From: an uncultured Myroides sp.
GTDB taxonomy: Bacteria; Bacteroidota; Bacteroidia; Flavobacteriales; Flavobacteriaceae
Reading direction: 5' to 3'
Length of the DNA stretch: 64,000 nt
Assembly (NCBI GenBank): GCA_913777665.1
Contig: CAJYTF010000033.1
Span: 27,233-91,232 of the forward strand
Position numbers and translations under genes: made by a program. Position 1 is the stretch's first letter; every line of letters begins with the position of its first letter. This document shows positions 25,218 through 34,800 of the stretch, piece by piece. Under the pieces are notes generated by a model. The model made no database searches and had not been told where the DNA came from. It saw only the letters and a program-made list of their open reading frames with translations.

Positions 25218-25922
25218 ATGAAAAAAGTATTTTTATCTTTAGCAACAATTGCATTTGTTGCTGCAGGGTCTTTAACAGTAACTTCTTGCGGAGGTGATGA
25301 TTCAGTTACACCAACACCACCACCACCACCACCGGGATTAACTGAAAATTTTGTTCAAATTCAAGATACAAAATCAGAATTAAACTTTACTTGGTTAGGG
25401 TATGAAAGTAATGCTGCTGTAGAAGGTGCTGACTTTTTAGAGCAAGCTTTAAATCCAAGTGATCCATCAAAATTATATGTTGTATGGAGATTCACCACAA
25501 TGACAGAAGATTCAGAAGAACCGGAATCAGTTGTTATTAACTGGTTTGCTACAGAAGTAGACCAAACTCAAACAGGAAATGCAAGATACAAATTGCCCTT
25601 TACAACAGGTTCTGGAACTGTGCGTTTACAAGCAGCAGCAGCTATTGGTGATACTCAATATCAAGAAGGAGATTCAGATGAGTTAACATTAGAATTAGGA
25701 GATAACTTCTCTTATACTGATGGATCAGAGAATATCGATATGACATTAAAAGGAACTTTAGAAGGAATTACCTTTGACATGGATATTGATCATGCATTAG
25801 ATATGCTATACTATATTGATGTTGATGCGTCTGCTGCAAAGGGTATTAATAAAAATAATAATGTAAATTTCAAGGCTGAAAAAGCTGGAAAAGTTTCTAC
25901 ATTAGGATTTTCTAGAAAATAA
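25218..25922 (+). CDS. lipoprotein with polyproline linker, function unknown
   Basis: A 234-residue protein. The signal peptide ends at a lipobox (LTVTSCGGDD, Cys24). It is followed by an acidic tether and a Pro-rich linker (TPTPPPPPPG) encoded by a short CCA repeat. The mature part contains aromatic and acidic strands suggestive of a beta-sandwich. The family is not recognised; the SCGGDD start is common for outer-membrane lipoproteins of Flavobacteriia, and the acidic residues after the Cys may direct it to the cell surface. It is a single gene with a weak promoter TAGCCTTG (25177-25184) and its own terminator. Confidence 0.7.
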   Translation: MKKVFLSLATIAFVAAGSLTVTSCGGDDSVTPTPPPPPPGLTENFVQIQDTKSELNFTWLGYESNAAVEGADFLEQALNPSDPSKLYVVWRFTTMTEDSEEPESVVINWFATEVDQTQTGNARYKLPFTTGSGTVRLQAAAAIGDTQYQEGDSDELTLELGDNFSYTDGSENIDMTLKGTLEGITFDMDIDHALDMLYYIDVDASAAKGINKNNNVNFKAEKAGKVSTLGFSRK

Positions 25923-25948
25923 TAAAATATTATTATTTTAAATAAAAC

Positions 25949-25972
25949 AACCGCTATATATCGGTTTTTTTA
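25949..25972 (+). terminator. terminator of the lipoprotein gene
   Basis: Short stem AACCG/CGGTT with an eight-base loop, then seven T residues. Confidence 0.75.
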
Positions 25973-25994
25973 TTTGCTTATTTTTTTTAATTGC

Positions 25995-26528
25995 TTATCT
26001 CTTTAATTTTTCAATTGTTTTGTCTTTTTGAATTTCAGCTTCAGTATTAATTTTGTTAGTGGTTGCCGCTGCTTTTTCATTTACATTTTTTTGAGCTTGT
26101 TCAACTCTGTTTTCAACTTTATTAACTGCTTTTTCTACTTTCTTTTCTGTATTTTTTACAGTTGTTTTTGCAGCAGCACCAGCTTTGTTAACAGCAGCGG
26201 TAGCTTCTTGTTTAACTTCTTCTGCAGTAGAAATTGCTTCACCTTTTAAAGTTGCCAATGCAGCTTTAGCATCGTTTAATTTTTTAGTTGCAGCTTGTTT
26301 TTCTTCTACAGTTACAGCATTTTTCAATTCTGCTTCTGCTTCTTTAATTTTAGCATCTAAAGATTCAACTGTTTCAGCTACTTCTTCTTTTACAACGTTT
26401 AAAGTATCTTCAACTTTTTCTGTGATTGAATCTAATTTGTTGTCTAAATTTTCTTGTGCAGCATCTTTCTTACAAGATGTAAAAACTAATCCACCGATAA
26501 CTGCTAATGATAAAACGATTTTTTTCAT
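25995..26528 (-). CDS. coiled-coil, Ala/Lys/Glu-rich lipoprotein
   Basis: A 177-residue protein. The signal peptide MKKIVLSLAVIGGLVFTSCKKD gives a lipoprotein with Cys19. The rest is almost all helix: acidic and basic residues alternate, with Ala at heptad-like positions (repeats of KVEKAVNKVENRVEQAQKNV type), similar to LEA-like or apolipophorin-like proteins. No enzymatic motif is seen. It might be a periplasmic spacer, chaperone or peptidoglycan-binding rod. The upstream in-frame Met at 26558 was rejected because the signal peptide begins at 26528. Confidence 0.7.
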   Translation of the reverse strand: MKKIVLSLAVIGGLVFTSCKKDAAQENLDNKLDSITEKVEDTLNVVKEEVAETVESLDAKIKEAEAELKNAVTVEEKQAATKKLNDAKAALATLKGEAISTAEEVKQEATAAVNKAGAAAKTTVKNTEKKVEKAVNKVENRVEQAQKNVNEKAAATTNKINTEAEIQKDKTIEKLKR

Positions 26529-26666
26529 AATAAATATTTTATTTAAATTTAAATGCAAAATAAAACAATTATTTTGAGTGTTTTTTAAAAAATCGAAAAA
26601 AAACTTTTAAAATACAACGTTTTATAAATGATTAGTATCTTTACAAGAATCAGAATGTTATCAACT

Positions 26667-27902
26667 ATGAAAAAAAATCTACTTCTCATTTTATTATTTC
26701 TGTCCGTAATTCCTGCGTTTTCTGCTGGTGATCCTTACTACATCAAGTCGGTCTCTTTCAATCAAGGGAATGAATCTCTTATTCCGATTTTTAGATTGAA
26801 TGAAAATTTTCGGTTTTCGTTTGATGATTTAATGGGAAGCGAAACCGATTATTACTACAAAATTGTGCATTGTACACGCGATTGGAAGCAATCTGATTTA
26901 AAAGTTACTGAATATTTAAGCGGAATGCAGAATTTACGAATTACTAGTTTTGAAACCTCATTTAATACCTTACAGGCTTTTGTTCACTATAAACTTTCGT
27001 TGCCAAACCGTGATACCAGGTTTTTGATTTCTGGAAACTATAAGATTGAAATTTATAATAACGTGAGCGAAAAAGTGATAGAACGCCGTTTTGTTTTGTA
27101 CGAAGATTTGGTTACGGTTTCTATGGAAATTAAAAAAACTCGAGATTTAAAGGTAGCAGCTACAAAGCAAAATGTTTATATGACGATTGATTTTGGAACT
27201 GCTGTACTGCAAAATCCAAAGCGAAATGTAAATGTCGTTTTGTTGCAAAACGGGCAATGGTACAATGCGTTAACGGGTTTAAGTCCGCAATATGTAATTG
27301 GAAATCAGTTTCAATATCAGTACGATCAAGAAACCAATTTTTGGGCGGGTAACGAATACCTTTTTTTTGATAACAGTGATATTAAAATGGTAACAAATAC
27401 GGTTGAAAAAATAACACGTCAAGATTTGTTCGAAATTACTTTAAGAGAGAGATATCCTTTGAAAGAAAGCAATTTTTATACTTTTTATCAGGATATAAAC
27501 GGTGGATTTAAACCAAGAAACGCTCTACGCGAAAATCACAATACCGAAGCCGATTATGCTTGGGTTTACTTTAATTATCATTTAGATAAATTGCCATCAT
27601 CTCAAAAATTATATATAGTGGGTATGTTTAATAATTACCAATTAAATAGCGATTACGAATTAAAGTTTAACGAAGAAACACAAACCTATACCACCGCATT
27701 GCTTTTAAAACAAGGATTTACTAACTACAAATACGTAATAGCAAACACCAACGGCAAAGTTTTAGAAGAGTTAAACCCCGACGGGAATTACTTTGAAACC
27801 GAAAACCAATACAATGCTTTGGTTTATTATAAGAACGATTCCGATCGTTACGAAAGAATCATTGGGCTTGGTAAAGCAGACAGCAAATTGATTACCAATT
27901 AA
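26667..27902 (+). CDS. type IX secretion system plug protein (DUF5103)
   Basis: A 411-residue secreted protein with a signal peptide (MKKNLLLILLFLSVIPAFSA). The conserved start of the mature part is YYIKSVSFNQGNESLIPIFRLNENFRFSFDDL, and TDYYYKIVHCTRDWKQSDL is diagnostic for DUF5103. The C-terminal part resembles a carbohydrate-binding/immunoglobulin-like sandwich (KLYIVGMFNNYQLNSDYELKF). A protein of this family was shown to plug the SprA translocon of the type IX secretion system in Flavobacterium johnsoniae. The start at 26667 is chosen; earlier in-frame ATGs would place a TATCTTTA -7 box inside the gene. Presence of the plug implies a T9SS elsewhere in the genome. Confidence 0.88.
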   Translation: MKKNLLLILLFLSVIPAFSAGDPYYIKSVSFNQGNESLIPIFRLNENFRFSFDDLMGSETDYYYKIVHCTRDWKQSDLKVTEYLSGMQNLRITSFETSFNTLQAFVHYKLSLPNRDTRFLISGNYKIEIYNNVSEKVIERRFVLYEDLVTVSMEIKKTRDLKVAATKQNVYMTIDFGTAVLQNPKRNVNVVLLQNGQWYNALTGLSPQYVIGNQFQYQYDQETNFWAGNEYLFFDNSDIKMVTNTVEKITRQDLFEITLRERYPLKESNFYTFYQDINGGFKPRNALRENHNTEADYAWVYFNYHLDKLPSSQKLYIVGMFNNYQLNSDYELKFNEETQTYTTALLLKQGFTNYKYVIANTNGKVLEELNPDGNYFETENQYNALVYYKNDSDRYERIIGLGKADSKLITN

Positions 27903-27936
27903 AAATTTATTCGTAATTTTGAATAAATTCTAAAAT

Positions 27937-28323
27937 ATGGTTTCAAAAATCACAAGAGGAATAAAAATTATTGTAAAAGTGCAGTATGTAAAACAAAGTT
28001 TGCATTTAAATAATCTTGTGAACTTTTTTAACTACGAAATTAGTATAGAAAACCAAGGGAACGATGTAGTGCAGCTTTTACGCAGATACTGGCTCATAAA
28101 AGATTCTTTTAATAATGATGAAGTGGTAGAAGGCGACGGCGTAATTGGTCAAAAACCAATTGTTAATCCAAACGAAACCTTCCAATACACATCAGGATCT
28201 TACATTTTAGGATTCATAGGCAGTATGCAGGGCTACTTTACCTTTGTTAATTTCAGCACATCGCAAATATTTCATGTAAGAATACCATTGTTTAATATGA
28301 GTGTTCCGTATATATTCAACTAA
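27937..28323 (+). CDS. apaG: ApaG family protein
   Basis: A 128-residue single-domain beta-sandwich. The conserved segments are VKYVKQSLHLNNLVNFFNYEI-type strands with QLLRRYWLI, the GDGVIGQKPIVNPNETFQYTSG stretch, and GSMQGYFTFVN. ApaG-type domains bind phosphate-rich ligands; the protein is linked in other bacteria to cobalt and magnesium homeostasis, but its reaction is unknown. It lies 34 bases after the T9SS plug gene and 11 bases before pruA, so the three are likely co-transcribed. Confidence 0.93.
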   Translation: MVSKITRGIKIIVKVQYVKQSLHLNNLVNFFNYEISIENQGNDVVQLLRRYWLIKDSFNNDEVVEGDGVIGQKPIVNPNETFQYTSGSYILGFIGSMQGYFTFVNFSTSQIFHVRIPLFNMSVPYIFN

Positions 28324-28334
28324 AAAAGAAAAAA

Positions 28335-29960
28335 ATGTCAACAGGATTTTTTAACGTTCCAGTGGCTGTAAACGAGCCGGTTAAAACGTATGCTCCGGGA
28401 AGTCCAGAGCGTGAACAAGTGCAAAAAGCATTTAAAGAAATGTATCAATCAACGGTTGATATTCCGTTATATATTGGTGGAAAAGAAGTAAGAACAGGAT
28501 CTACAAAAAATCTTTTTCCTCCGTTTGATCACCAACATCATTTAGGAACATACCATACAGCAACACAAGATTTAATTCAAGATGCAATTAACGCAGCTTT
28601 AGAAGCACGCGTAAAATGGTCGCAAATGGCATGGGAACACCGTGCATCGATCTTTTTAAAGGCAGCAGAATTAATCGCGGGTCCTTACCGTGCAAAATTA
28701 AACGCTGCTACAATGATTGCGCAAGGAAAAACAGTTCATCAGGCAGAAATTGATTCGGCTTGTGAATTGATCGATTTCTTACGCTTCAACGTGCAGTATA
28801 TGACCGAAATATACAAACAACAGCCTATTTCTGCAAAAGGAATTTGGAACAGAGTTGAGCAACGCCCGTTAGAAGGTTTTGTGTACGCAATTACACCGTT
28901 TAACTTTACAGCAATTGCAGGGAATTTACCGTCTTGTGTAGCAATGATGGGAAATGTTGTAGTTTGGAAACCGGCTGCAACACAAATTTATTCGGCAAAT
29001 GTAATTGTTGAAATTTTCAAAAAAGCAGGATTGCCAGATGGAGTTATCAATGTGATTTATGGTGATTCTTCTATGATTACGAATACTATTTTAGAGTCAG
29101 CTGATTTTGCAGGAATCCACTTTACAGGATCAACAGGCGTATTTAACGATTTCTGGAAAACTATTGGAAATAACATCCATAAATACAAAACATATCCACG
29201 TATTGTAGGAGAAACAGGTGGAAAAGATTTCGTTTGGGCACATCCATCATCAAATGCAAAAGAAGTAGCTACAGCATTATCTCGTGGTGCTTTTGAATAC
29301 CAAGGACAAAAATGTTCGGCAGCTTCTCGCGCTTATATCCCAGCATCTTTATGGGAAGAAATTAAAAACTACGTGATAGAAGATGTAAAATCTTTCAGAA
29401 TGGGATCTACCGAAGATATGAGCAACTTTGTATCAGCAGTAATTTCAGAAGGATCTTTCGATAAATTAGCAAAAGCAATCGATGACGCAAAAGCATCAAA
29501 CGAAGCAGAAATTGTTGTGGGTGGTGGTTACGATAAATCTAAAGGTTGGTTTATTGAGCCGACTGTGATTGTAACAACAAATCCAAAGTACGATACCATG
29601 GAGCGCGAATTGTTTGGTCCGGTTTTAACTGTTTATGTTTATGAAGATGATAAATGGGAAGATAGCTTGAAATTGGTTGACAGCACATCTGAATACGCGT
29701 TAACAGGAGCCATTTTCTCTGGGTGCCGTTATGCAATTGAAACAGCTACAAAAGCATTAGAAAACGCAGCGGGTAACTTCTACATTAACGATAAACCAAC
29801 AGGTGCAGTAGTAGGACAACAACCATTTGGTGGTGCAAGAGGATCGGGAACTAACGATAAAGCAGGTTCTATGATTAACTTATTGCGTTGGGTTTCGCCA
29901 CGTACAATTAAAGAAACATTTGTACCTGATACAGATTACAGATATCCGTTTTTAGGATAA
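28335..29960 (+). CDS. pruA: L-glutamate gamma-semialdehyde dehydrogenase (delta-1-pyrroline-5-carboxylate dehydrogenase)
   Basis: A 541-residue cytoplasmic aldehyde dehydrogenase. The general base Glu293 is in RIVGETGGKDF, and the catalytic Cys327 is in FEYQGQKCSAASRAYIP, the exact form seen in P5C dehydrogenases. It oxidises glutamate semialdehyde to glutamate with NAD, the second step of proline catabolism. No proline dehydrogenase is visible in the window, so this is the stand-alone form. It follows apaG by 11 bases and ends at a strong terminator. Confidence 0.96.
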   Translation: MSTGFFNVPVAVNEPVKTYAPGSPEREQVQKAFKEMYQSTVDIPLYIGGKEVRTGSTKNLFPPFDHQHHLGTYHTATQDLIQDAINAALEARVKWSQMAWEHRASIFLKAAELIAGPYRAKLNAATMIAQGKTVHQAEIDSACELIDFLRFNVQYMTEIYKQQPISAKGIWNRVEQRPLEGFVYAITPFNFTAIAGNLPSCVAMMGNVVVWKPAATQIYSANVIVEIFKKAGLPDGVINVIYGDSSMITNTILESADFAGIHFTGSTGVFNDFWKTIGNNIHKYKTYPRIVGETGGKDFVWAHPSSNAKEVATALSRGAFEYQGQKCSAASRAYIPASLWEEIKNYVIEDVKSFRMGSTEDMSNFVSAVISEGSFDKLAKAIDDAKASNEAEIVVGGGYDKSKGWFIEPTVIVTTNPKYDTMERELFGPVLTVYVYEDDKWEDSLKLVDSTSEYALTGAIFSGCRYAIETATKALENAAGNFYINDKPTGAVVGQQPFGGARGSGTNDKAGSMINLLRWVSPRTIKETFVPDTDYRYPFLG

Positions 29961-29965
29961 TATCA

Positions 29966-29997
29966 TAAAAAAACCAGCTTTTCAGCTGGTTTTTTTA
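29966..29997 (+). terminator. terminator of pruA
   Basis: Arms AACCAGCT and AGCTGGTT with TTTC loop, flanked by A- and T-runs. An almost identical hairpin in opposite orientation lies at 30664-30691. Confidence 0.92.
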
Positions 29998-30079
29998 TAT
30001 TTCTGTTTATCATTCACTTCCTGAGTCCGCTTCGCTTGCTAATGAGGGTTATTTGATACGGTTTATGTTTTTTAAACTT

Positions 30080-30113
30080 TAATTTTGTAATATTACCACA
30101 CGAAAAGATTCGT
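30080..30113 (+). promoter_or_regulatory. promoter box and leader hairpin of the small membrane gene
   Basis: TAATTTTG (30080-30087) matches the -7 consensus. Just behind the expected start point lies a perfect six-base hairpin CACGAA-AAGA-TTCGTG (30098-30113), then a GC-richer stretch (GCGGCAGCTGGGGAGCT) unlike the surrounding DNA. The hairpin would be the very 5' end of the message. Confidence 0.45.
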
Positions 30114-30164
30114 GCGGCAGCTGGGGAGCTATGATTATATTGATGATAAATAAAATTATATAAA

Positions 30165-30497
30165 ATGTATAAATTTTTGTTTTACAAGTTATATCTTTTT
30201 GCGAAAACGCAAGAACAAACAGTTCCCGTAAATTTTGGTTTTGTTGCACTTGCATCAATGTTTGAATTGTTGCATTTTGCAATAATAGCAGTGTTTTTTA
30301 AAATTGTAGGATTAGAAATCAATCTTATTAGTAAAGAAGTCTTTGTTGCATTAATATTTATCTTTGGTTTTTCGATAAATTATTTTCTTTTTATAAAATC
30401 TAAACTGATTTATAGAATTAATGAGGAATATCAGAAGCAAAATCGTACTATATGGAAAGACAACGTATTATTTTTTTCTTATATAATATTTATTTAG
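30165..30497 (+). CDS. small two- or three-helix membrane protein, function unknown
   Basis: A 110-residue protein with a basic amphipathic start (MYKFLFYKLYLFAKTQ) and two strongly hydrophobic segments (about 25-50 and 60-80), and a C-terminal region ending in a hydrophobic tail. Small membrane proteins with this kind of start are often found scattered or next to toxin loci in Bacteroidota, but I do not recognise the family. It sits alone between two mirror-image terminators and has its own promoter-like element. A TTTAGTTATG follows the stop. It could be a transferred orphan or part of an immunity system. Confidence 0.55.
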   Translation: MYKFLFYKLYLFAKTQEQTVPVNFGFVALASMFELLHFAIIAVFFKIVGLEINLISKEVFVALIFIFGFSINYFLFIKSKLIYRINEEYQKQNRTIWKDNVLFFSYIIFI

Positions 30498-30663
30498 TTA
30501 TGTTGCTTGAAGTATGGGTATATCAAAAGTGTAATGTGTAATTTTTGTTTTTTAGAGACTTAAGCAGTTACCAAATTTTATAGTGTGGGTAGTTTTACTA
30601 TCCTCCCACATCTTGTATAGATCCTCATCAATAGTATTAATATTTATTGTAATATATTAAAAC

Positions 30664-30691
30664 AAAAAACCAGCTGAAAAGCTGGTTTTTT
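30664..30691 (-). terminator. terminator of the AIM24 gene
   Basis: Arms AAACCAGCT and AGCTGGTTT around GAAA with A- and T-runs. The reverse complement of the pruA terminator about 670 bases upstream. Confidence 0.9.
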
Positions 30692-30694
30692 ATT

Positions 30695-31387
30695 TTATTT
30701 CTGTTGGAAATATACTTCTTCGTAAGGTTGAATTAAAACCCAGCCTTCCCCTTGAAACATCATTTGAAATTCTTCGCCGCTGCCACGTCCTAATAAACTT
30801 TTAAAGGAAACATTGGTTTTTAATTCAGGTTTTAGATTACCACTCCATGCTACGGTAGCATTAGGATCTGTGAATACAGGTTCGCCCGGTTTTACCAACA
30901 ACGTTAACGGATCACCATGTGTAGAAATTGCTACGTGACCATTTCCGGTTAATCGTACCTGAAACAATCCGCCAGACATCATGCCGGCAATGCTTTTAAG
31001 CATCGTAATTTCGTTTTTAATGGTTTGATCGTGTGCTAAAATGTCGTTTCCGTTTACACAGATCGATTCACCTTCAAGTTTTAAAATCTGTACTTTTTTA
31101 CCCGAATCGGCAACATACAAACGACCGGTTCCGCTGGCTTTCATTAGTTTTGCACCTTCGCCTGTAAGTGTTTTCTTTAACAGGTTTCCTAAACCACCAG
31201 AAAGCATTCCTTCACGTTCAAATTTAATGTTACCAACGTATCCAACCATACTTCCGTTTTTTGTCCAAACGAACTGGTTGTTCAAATTAATTTCTAACAT
31301 TTGAGGTTTTTCTAACTCAAAATAATCGTGCTCTCTTTCGTTTTGACGCGTTTTTTCAACAAACGCTGCCAATGTGTACTCGCCCAT
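30695..31387 (-). CDS. AIM24 family protein
   Basis: A 230-residue protein of the AIM24 (TIGR00266-type) beta-rich fold. Recognisable parts are LEINLNNQFVWTKNGSMVGYVGNIKFEREG, then GTGRLYVADSGKKVQILKLEGESICVNGNDILA and GGLFQVRLTGNGHVAISTHGDPLTLLV. The bacterial function is unknown; the mitochondrial relative affects inner-membrane architecture. No signal peptide is visible, so it is probably cytoplasmic. It is monocistronic, with terminators on both sides and an upstream stretch rich in T-runs. Confidence 0.9.
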   Translation of the reverse strand: MGEYTLAAFVEKTRQNEREHDYFELEKPQMLEINLNNQFVWTKNGSMVGYVGNIKFEREGMLSGGLGNLLKKTLTGEGAKLMKASGTGRLYVADSGKKVQILKLEGESICVNGNDILAHDQTIKNEITMLKSIAGMMSGGLFQVRLTGNGHVAISTHGDPLTLLVKPGEPVFTDPNATVAWSGNLKPELKTNVSFKSLLGRGSGEEFQMMFQGEGWVLIQPYEEVYFQQK

Positions 31388-31446
31388 AGTCTTTTTTTTA
31401 TTAATTGATTGTTTATTAAAAGTAGCAAAAAAAAGATTTGAAAAAC

Positions 31447-31476
31447 AAAAAGAGATAACAATTTGTTATCTCTTTT
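31447..31476 (-). terminator. terminator of the CsbD gene
   Basis: Perfect 13-base arms AAAAGAGATAACA and TGTTATCTCTTTT with a three-base loop, 24 bases after the minus-strand gene. Confidence 0.9.
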
Positions 31477-31499
31477 AAAATTAAGTATTTAATGAACAG

Positions 31500-31706
31500 T
31501 TAAAGATGGTTGTCTTCGTCTTGCCAATCTCTAATCTCTTGTTCAATGTCTTCTTTTGTTCTGCCGGTTTTTTCTTGAATTCTACCAACGTATTCATCAA
31601 ATTTACCTTCGGCAAACGCTTGGTCATCATCAAACCACTCTCCGTATTTCTGTTTAACGGATCCTTTGATTTTGTTCCATTTTCCTTCTAATTCTAATCT
31701 GTTCAT
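31500..31706 (-). CDS. CsbD family stress protein
   Basis: A 68-residue protein that matches CsbD in length and sequence: the start LELEGKWNKIKGSVKQKYG and the helix FAEGKFDEYVGRIQEKTG. CsbD is a small, helical general-stress protein of unknown action. It is highly charged, with no signal peptide, so cytoplasmic. A variant -7 box TAACTTTA lies upstream on the minus strand near 31735. Its own terminator follows. Confidence 0.9.
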   Translation of the reverse strand: MNRLELEGKWNKIKGSVKQKYGEWFDDDQAFAEGKFDEYVGRIQEKTGRTKEDIEQEIRDWQDEDNHL

Positions 31707-31781
31707 AGCAATATGATTTAAAATTAATAATACTAAAGTTAGAAAATGTAATTTAAAGTGGCTGTTAAAAAAGTTATAAAT

Positions 31782-31807
31782 AAAAAACGACCCGAAGGTC
31801 GTTTTTT
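31782..31807 (-). terminator. terminator of the RND efflux operon
   Basis: Arms AAAAAACGACC and GGTCGTTTTTT around CGAA, next to the 3' end of the permease gene. Confidence 0.92.
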
Positions 31808-31825
31808 GAAAATATAGAGAAAAAA

Positions 31826-34800
31826 TTAGTTTTGTTTTTCACCGAATTCGTCAACGAAATTCTCGTTTTCTTCGTAATCGGCAACCATTAATTCTGCATA
31901 ATCGGCTTTTTTACCTTTTCTGAATCTTCTACCAATTCCATCGAAAATAGCATAAACAACCGGTACAATAATTAAGGTTAAGAATAATGATGATAACAAA
32001 CCACCAATAATTACAATTGCCAAACCGCGGTTAAAATCAGATCCGTCTCCTTGTGCCATTGCAATTGGTAACATACCTATAACCATTGCAATTGTGGTCA
32101 TTAAGATAGGGCGGAAACGTGCGTGGTTGGCTGCAACCAAGGCATCGTAAGTGCTGTAACCCAATTCTTTTTTATGGTTGGCAAAGTCAACAAGCATGAT
32201 GGCATTTTTGGCTACCAAACCAATTAACATGATAATACCCAAAATGGTAAAAATGTTCAGCGTTTGGTTGGTTAATGCCATGAATAATAATGCCCCGATG
32301 AACGATAACGGAATAGAGAACAAGATGATGAATGGTTTAGAGAAACTGTCATATAACACAACCATTACTGCGTAAACCAACAAGATCGATGCTACTAAGG
32401 CAATTCCTAAAGTACCAAAACCTTCGTCTTGGTTTTCTTTGTTACCACCCCATTTAAAGGTTACGCCTGGTTTTAGTTTTAATTTAGAGAATTCTGCTTC
32501 CCATTCTGTAGCAATTGTTCCTTCTGATTTACCTACAACCTGTGCCTGGATAGAAACCGATGGTGATTTATCGCGACGTTCTAACAACGTTGGACCAGAA
32601 CCATAAGTTACATCTGCAAACTGCTCTAACATGATTGATTGTCCGTCTTGGTTTATAAATTTCAATGTTTTAACATCGTCAATAGTACCACGACCAATTT
32701 CATCGTAACGTAAATTAATATCGTATTCTGTGTCTTCGGCACGGTATTTCATGTCGGTATTTCCGGCAAACGCTGTCTGCATGGTCATACCCACAGTTGC
32801 AACATTTAAACCTAAAGCATTCATTTTATCGCGGTCTAATTTTACAACAACTTCAGGATTTCCATCTTCAGAAGTTAAACGAACCTCACGCGATCCAGGA
32901 ATTTTCTCTAATAAATCGGCTGCTTTTTTAGCATACTCCAAAGCGTCTTCCTGGCTTGATGCAATTACGGTTAACATAAGTGGTGCTTGTTCTGCACCCA
33001 TAATACCAACTTCAACGGTTTTTACTTTTACACCAACCAATTCACGCTCCATTTCGCGTTTTAATTTAGCAGAATACACTTTGGTAGATTCTTTGTGCTT
33101 GTGACCGTCTTGAAGGTAAATCTGAATTTCAGATTTGTATTTTGTTCCCGAAGCTGTCATCATACCATCTGAAGCCTGACCAACCGTGGTAATCATTTTT
33201 TCGATTTCAGGTTTTTTCGATAAATAAGCTTCAGCTTTCTGTGTTAACAAGTTGGTTTGTTCAATAGAAGCATCTTTAGGTAATTCAAACTGAATTAAAA
33301 ATTCTTCTTTATCACTTGTAGGGAAGAATCCACCACCAATGTATCCACCAACTGCTAAACCAATCGAAGCAAAGAACAACACCAATGTTAATAATAGAGT
33401 AATGATTTTGTTTTTACGGTTTTTTAACGACCATTCTAAAATTCCTGAAATTCCGTTTGTTAATTTGGTTAATCCGGCTTCAAATCCGTATAAGATCTTT
33501 CCGAAAAAAGAATGTTTACTAATGTGCGATAATTTTCCAAAACGAGAATACAACCACGGCACTACCGTAAATGATACTAATAACGATAACATTGTAGCGA
33601 TAACAACCGTTATGCAGAACTGACGTAAAATATCGGATACCAAACCGGTTGACATGGCAATTGGTAAGAATACCACCACGATTACCAAGGTAATTGCTGT
33701 TACGGTAAAACCAATTTCTTTAGCACCATCAAAGGCAGCACGAACTTTGTTTTTACCCATTTCCATGTGGCGGTGAATATTTTCGATAACCACAATGGCA
33801 TCATCCACCAGAATACCTACCACAAGTGATAAACCTAACAACGTCATTAAGTTTAACGTATAGCCTAATAAATTTAAACCAATAAAGGTTGCAACTAACG
33901 ATAACGGAATGGCAATGGTTGCAATGGCAGCATCGCGCAAACTGTGTAAAAAGAACAACATGATAAACGCTACCAAGGCTACCGCAATACCTAAATCTAC
34001 CATTACGTGGTCTGCAGCACTAATAGTATAATCTGTAGAATCGGATGCAATTGAAATTTCAATTTTTTGCTGTTCGTAATCTTTTTCAACACCACTTAAT
34101 AATTTTCCGTCTTTATCTTTAACAGCAATAGTGTTTTTTACCGCTTCTGAAACTTCTACAGCATTCGCGTCAGATTGTTTAAACACCTGCATTAAGATGG
34201 TGTTTTTCTGATCGATACGAGCAATTTTTTCTGGATCTTTAACACCGTCTTGTACATCGGCAATATCGCTTAAACGAATAGATGTACCTGTTGGCGTTGT
34301 AATTGGCAGGTTTCGCATTTGATCTAACGAAGCAAATTTACCAGATAAACGAATGGTTGTTTGGTTGCTTTGCGTTTTAATACTTCCGGTAGGGAAATCC
34401 ATGTTAGACTGCCCTAAAATCTGTTGGATCTGACCGATTGTTAATCCGTAACCGGCTAATCTTTCAGGATTCACACTTACCTGAATTTCACGTTCTTCAC
34501 CACCAACCAAATCTACTTTTGCCACACCATTAATACGCGCAAAAACCGGCTGTATTTTTTGATCTAACAAATTGTACAATTCTTTTTCTGTAAGGTTTGA
34601 TGTTACCGAAAGGTTCATAATGGCAACATCATCTAACGAGAATTTACTTAACGAAGGCGTTTCGGCATCGTCGGGCAAATCGTTAATAACTGCATTAATT
34701 TTTCGTTGGGCATCGGTGAGCAAAAAGTTCACGTCGGCACCGGTGTTAAGTGTAATCATTACTACCGATACACTTTCCATAGATTTTGATTCGATCTTTT

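Noticed and set aside
25308-25336. CCA triplet repeat as a phase-variation switch
   Set aside because: Changes of whole triplets only alter the number of prolines in a linker and do not shift the frame.
30079-30282. Minus-strand frame of 67 codons overlapping the small membrane gene
   Set aside because: It begins inside the opposite gene and covers its promoter and leader hairpin; it looks like a shadow frame.
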